6,103 nt of DNA from assembly GCA_002391565.1 (NCBI GenBank), contig DGFH01000355.1:37050-43152 (forward strand). The letters run 5' to 3'. The DNA is from Anaerolineales bacterium UBA3905. GTDB lineage: Bacteria > Chloroflexota > Anaerolineae > Caldilineales > Caldilineaceae. The notes beneath the pieces are model-generated. The model did no database searches. It had not been told where the DNA came from and was given only the letters and a program-made list of their open reading frames with translations. Position numbers and translations under genes: made by a program. Positions 1 through 6,103 of the stretch are shown here, in pieces. Numbering within the stretch: the stretch's first letter is position 1; every line of letters starts with the position of its first letter.

Positions 1-215
1 TGATAGCCCTCCAGCGTGAAGGTCTGCGGGATCAGCGCAACCGGACGTTCGTTGATCTCCGGCAGCGTCTTGAAGCTGGTCGAGATTGCCAGCACAAAGG
101 GGTAGAGAAAGATCAACGCAATCAGGAAGAGCAGGGCGTAGGAGAGCGCCAGGCGCAGATGCTCGCGCCACGGGCTGACCTGTCGCACCGATGTGTAGGT
201 GGATGACGCCGTCAT
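1..215 (-). CDS. Carbohydrate ABC transporter permease, MalG/UgpE type (5' part only; gene runs off the left edge)
   Basis: Only the first 71 codons are present, and the 3' end is outside the window. The protein starts MTASSTYTSVRQ, followed by a basic cytoplasmic stretch (WREHLR) and one hydrophobic segment at about residues 24-46. After it comes SFKTLPEI, which resembles the first membrane helix and following loop of MalG-type permeases (a Ser/Phe/Lys motif just after helix 1). It would be the second inner-membrane subunit of the sugar importer, pairing with the upstream permease. The ATG at 215-213 is chosen because a strong Shine-Dalgarno AAGGAGT lies 6 bases upstream. That site sits inside the last codons and stop of the upstream gene, only 4 bases away, so translation of the two permeases is probably coupled. 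The EAA loop that contacts the ATPase is not visible because the gene is cut. Family call is confident from position and the N-terminus; substrate is unknown. Confidence 0.85.
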   Translation of the reverse strand, partial: MTASSTYTSVRQVSPWREHLRLALSYALLFLIALIFLYPFVLAISTSFKTLPEINERPVALIPQTFTLEGY

Positions 216-219
216 GAGC

Positions 220-1251
<1,032 letters not shown>

Positions 1252-1252
1252 C

Positions 1253-1261
1253 GATCACCTC
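1253..1261 (-). promoter_or_regulatory. Near-full-length Shine-Dalgarno site of the first permease
   Basis: The minus strand reads GAGGTGATC, nine consecutive bases complementary to the 3' end of 16S rRNA, ending one base before the ATG at 1251. Such long complementarity fixes the start codon. It may offset lower transcript levels downstream of the binding-protein gene. Confidence 0.7.
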
Positions 1262-1290
1262 GTATCACAAGAAGGGGGTGGTTGTCTGAG

Positions 1291-1323
1291 ACCTTCCCGG
1301 AAGCCTGAAGCTTCCGGGAAGGT
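1291..1323 (-). repeat. Perfect 14-bp inverted repeat between binding-protein and permease genes
   Basis: Bases 1291-1304 (ACCTTCCCGGAAGC) are the exact reverse complement of 1310-1323, with a 5-base loop at 1305-1309. The stem has 9 of 14 G/C pairs, so RNA from either strand would fold strongly. On the transcribed minus strand it is followed by CTCAGACAAC and no run of T, so it is not a classical intrinsic terminator. In other sugar-importer operons, a stem-loop placed just after the binding-protein gene protects that part of the mRNA or reduces read-through, giving excess binding protein over permease. That role is inferred here. It could also be one copy of a dispersed palindromic repeat of the genome. 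Confidence 0.8.
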
Positions 1324-1345
1324 TGGCGGCGTGTTCAATGACTGA

Positions 1346-2620
<1,275 letters not shown>

Positions 2621-2626
2621 TGCATG

Positions 2627-2634
2627 TCTCCTCT
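2627..2634 (-). promoter_or_regulatory. Shine-Dalgarno site that fixes the binding-protein start
   Basis: The minus strand reads AGAGGAGA 6 bases before the ATG at 2620. It falls inside the reading frame extending from the alternative upstream ATG at 2665, and so argues that translation begins at 2620, in agreement with the signal peptide. Confidence 0.7.
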
Positions 2635-2643
2635 TGGTTGAAC

Positions 2644-2657
2644 TGTAAACGCTTGAT
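2644..2657. promoter_or_regulatory. Candidate LacI-family operator upstream of the binding-protein gene
   Basis: On the minus strand the bases read ATCAAGCGTTTACA. Compared with the general LacI/CcpA-type palindrome TGNAANCGNTTNCA, 8 of 10 defined positions match; the two mismatches are both at the 5' edge of one half-site. The CGTTTACA half is intact. It lies 24 bases upstream of the binding-protein start, a good place for repression of a sugar-importer operon, and such operons are often run by LacI-family regulators. No regulator gene is in the window, and I could not define a convincing -10/-35 pair nearby, so this is a candidate only. Confidence 0.4.
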
Positions 2658-2773
2658 GCACACACATCTCGAACATTGAGCCAGGGAGCAAGGTTGGATT
2701 TACTTGATTTGTTCTCCTTTCACCGCCTCGATGCAGCCAGGAATCGATCCTGTGGTTAAATACAGCAGGCCCT

Positions 2774-2802
2774 CAGGACATGCGGTTGACCACCGCGTCC
2801 TG
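2774..2802 (-). repeat. 11-bp bulged hairpin in the binding-protein leader region
   Basis: CAGGAC (2774-2779) and GCGGT (2782-2786) pair with ACCGC (2792-2796) and GTCCTG (2797-2802). A 2-base bulge (2780-2781) lies on one side only and the loop is 5 bases (2787-2791). The stem is mostly G/C. On the minus strand it is followed by AGGGCCTGCTG, with no T run, so an intrinsic terminator is not supported. It may stabilise the 3' end of the phosphorylase mRNA, or act as a binding site or leader structure for the importer transcript. Confidence 0.5.
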
Positions 2803-2821
2803 TCGGTCGCTATCCATTCAG

Positions 2822-2875
2822 GAATGACACGAATTCCGGCGTCGCAAGCAGAGAGTTCGTGTCATTCGTTTTTTT
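2822..2875 (+). terminator. Possible plus-strand intrinsic terminator or repeat-derived inverted repeat
   Basis: GAATGACACGAA (2822-2833) is the exact reverse complement of 2856-2867, giving a 12-bp stem with a 22-base loop. On the plus strand it is followed one base later by seven T (2869-2875), the layout of an intrinsic terminator. Against this, the stem is only 5/12 G/C, the loop is large, and there is no plus-strand gene to terminate. It could limit antisense transcription into the fusion gene. Alternatively, it may be repeat debris: the CGTG at 2858 is exactly three heptamers in phase with the array that starts at 2879. Confidence 0.3.
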
Positions 2876-2878
2876 GTG

Positions 2879-2931
2879 CGTGTTTCGTGTTACGTGTTTC
2901 GTGTTACGTGTTTCGTGTTACGTGTTTCGTG
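2879..2931 (+). repeat. Heptamer array A: CGTG core with alternating TTT/TTA linkers
   Basis: CGTG occurs eight times at exact 7-base spacing (2879, 2886, 2893, 2900, 2907, 2914, 2921, 2928). The seven linkers alternate strictly TTT, TTA, TTT, TTA and so on, so the array is also a perfect 14-bp repeat. No unit has an insertion or deletion. It lies in the intergenic region and faces array B across the 8-base spacer GGAGTATG (2932-2939). Confidence 0.95.
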
Positions 2932-2939
2932 GGAGTATG

Positions 2940-3100
2940 CACCACGCACCACGCACCACGCACCACGCACCACGCACCACGCACCACGCACCACGCAGCA
3001 CGCAGCACGCACCACGCACCACCCACCACGCAGCACGCAGCACGCACCACGCAGCACGCACCACGCATCACGCACCACGCACCACGCACCACGCAGCACG
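2940..3100 (-). repeat. Heptamer array B: 23 tandem copies, unit CGTGNTG on the minus strand
   Basis: 161 bases form exactly 23 heptamers with no indel. Read on the plus strand, 15 are CACCACG, 6 CAGCACG, 1 CATCACG and 1 CACCACC. The eight units next to the spacer (2940-2995) are identical; variants occur only in the half nearer the gene. All changes but one fall at unit position 3. On the minus strand the unit is CGTG followed by G/C/A, T, G, so it shares the CGTG core of array A in opposite orientation. The array begins one base after the stop codon of the fusion gene and would be transcribed as its 3' untranslated region. Unit length is not a multiple of 3, and no frame contains a stop. 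Copy number may be misassembled, as the array is longer than many short reads. Confidence 0.97.
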
Positions 3101-3101
3101 C

Positions 3102-5939
<2,838 letters not shown>

Positions 5940-5964
5940 AGCTCTTCTTTCTGCGCTTAATAGA

Positions 5965-6012
5965 GGTTAGGAGATTAGGGGATTAGGGGATTAGGAGATT
6001 GGGAGATTGGAA
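5965..6012 (+). repeat. Octamer array C: GATT core, upstream of the fusion gene
   Basis: Six units at exact 8-base spacing (5965, 5973, 5981, 5989, 5997, 6005): GGTTAGGA, GATTAGGG twice, GATTAGGA, GATTGGGA, GATTGGAA. A degenerate seventh (GAATCGGC) follows at 6013. The consensus is GATT, then A/G, GG, A/G. It begins 26 bases upstream of the start codon, where promoter elements of the gene would be expected; only a weak TATTAA (minus strand, 5957-5962) lies between. It faces array D in inverted orientation. Confidence 0.9.
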
Positions 6013-6026
6013 GAATCGGCGCAATC

Positions 6027-6084
6027 AACCTCTAATCTCTAATCTCTCAATCTCTCAATCTCTCAATCTCTCAATCTCTTAATC
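6027..6084 (-). repeat. Octamer array D: GATT core on the minus strand, inverted relative to array C
   Basis: On the minus strand, GATT recurs at plus coordinates 6081, 6073, 6065, 6057, 6049, 6041 and 6034, and a GGTT variant at 6027. Units are GATTAAGA, then four GATTGAGA, then two shortened 7-base GATTAGA units. The array shares the GATT core with array C but has a different linker (GAGA rather than GGGA). It faces array C across about 14 bases (6013-6026). It runs directly into the adapter-like sequence at 6085, so its true length is unknown. Confidence 0.9.
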
Positions 6085-6103
6085 CTGTCTCTTATACACA
6101 TCT
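6085..6103. other. Tn5/Nextera mosaic-end adapter sequence (artefact)
   Basis: The last 19 bases, CTGTCTCTTATACACATCT, are identical over their full length to the 19-bp hyperactive Tn5 mosaic end used in tagmentation libraries. Natural IS50 outer and inner ends differ from it at several positions, so a native transposon end is unlikely. It sits exactly at the end of the sequence and should be trimmed from the genomic record. Confidence 0.97.

Larger units (their letters stand above)
2621..3101. other. 481-bp intergenic region between the phosphorylase and binding-protein genes
   Basis: No protein gene is supported here. Read in transcription order (high to low), it holds the 23-unit heptamer array, an 8-base spacer, the inverted alternating heptamer array, a 12-bp inverted repeat, an 11-bp bulged hairpin, and about 100 bases of ordinary leader containing the candidate operator and the ribosome-binding site. 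Open frames that cross the arrays exist only because a 7-bp repeat without stop codons stays open in all frames; their products would be His/Thr/Arg or Val/Cys/Arg heptapeptide repeats. A small inverted repeat, CAGGA/TCCTG around ATCGA, is also at 2738-2752. The region is long enough to separate two transcription units, but no clear promoter was found. Confidence 0.75.

Noticed and set aside
1291..1323. Intrinsic terminator after the binding-protein gene
   Set aside because: The stem is strong, but no T run follows on the transcribed strand, and the permease genes clearly continue the operon.
2621..2665. Alternative binding-protein start at 2665 (15 residues longer)
   Set aside because: It would put a charged stretch before the signal peptide, and the Shine-Dalgarno site for the 2620 start lies inside the extension.
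2879..3100. CRISPR array
   Set aside because: The 7-bp units are contiguous with no unique spacers of 25-40 bases, and there are no cas genes.
5957..5962. TATTAA on the minus strand as the -10 box of the fusion gene
   Set aside because: It matches only 4 of 6 consensus bases, and 17 bases upstream lies array C sequence (TAATCC) with no resemblance to a -35 box.
6085..6103. Natural transposon end (IS50/Tn5)
   Set aside because: The sequence is the engineered mosaic form rather than either native IS50 end, and it lies exactly at the end of the record.

Overview
This is a 6.1-kb, GC-rich piece of bacterial accessory sugar metabolism in which every convincing gene lies on the minus strand, so transcription runs from high to low coordinates. 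The style suggests a Chloroflexota bacterium of the Anaerolineae/Caldilineae type: a lipoprotein solute-binding protein with an Ala/Gln/Pro-rich linker after the lipobox, a phosphoglucomutase-GH65 fusion, and intergenic regions filled with 7- and 8-bp tandem repeats. This placement is an inference from style; no rRNA or marker gene is present. The last 19 bases exactly match the synthetic Tn5/Nextera mosaic end, so the sequence is probably a short-read contig whose right end is an untrimmed adapter.

Layout in order of transcription. (1) 6103-5940 is the contig end: the adapter, then two convergent octamer arrays (GATT core) just upstream of the first gene. (2) 5939-3102 encodes a 945-residue cytoplasmic fusion of a beta-phosphoglucomutase (HAD family) with a glycoside hydrolase family 65 disaccharide phosphorylase. 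(3) 3101-2621 is a 481-bp intergenic region. It holds a 23-copy heptamer array that starts 1 base after the stop codon, a second heptamer array in opposite orientation, two inverted repeats, and a candidate LacI-type operator just before the next gene. (4) 2620-1346 encodes a family 1 sugar-binding lipoprotein. (5) 1345-1252 is a short gap with a perfect 14-bp stem-loop. (6) 1251-220 encodes a MalF/UgpA-type permease. (7) 215 to beyond the left edge encodes the start of a MalG/UgpE-type permease, translationally coupled to the previous gene.

Together these genes form a plausible uptake and phosphorolysis module. The binding protein and two permeases would import an alpha-linked glucosyl disaccharide or small glucoside. 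The GH65 domain would split it with phosphate to beta-glucose 1-phosphate, and the fused mutase domain would convert that to glucose 6-phosphate. The exact sugar (trehalose, maltose, kojibiose, nigerose or another alpha-glucoside) cannot be read from the sequence. No ATPase gene is visible; it may lie beyond the left edge or be a shared MsiK-type subunit encoded elsewhere.

The most unusual feature is architectural. Both intergenic regions flanking the fusion gene carry the same design: two short-period arrays that share a 4-base core (CGTG in one region, GATT in the other) but have different linker bases, and that face each other in inverted orientation across a short spacer.
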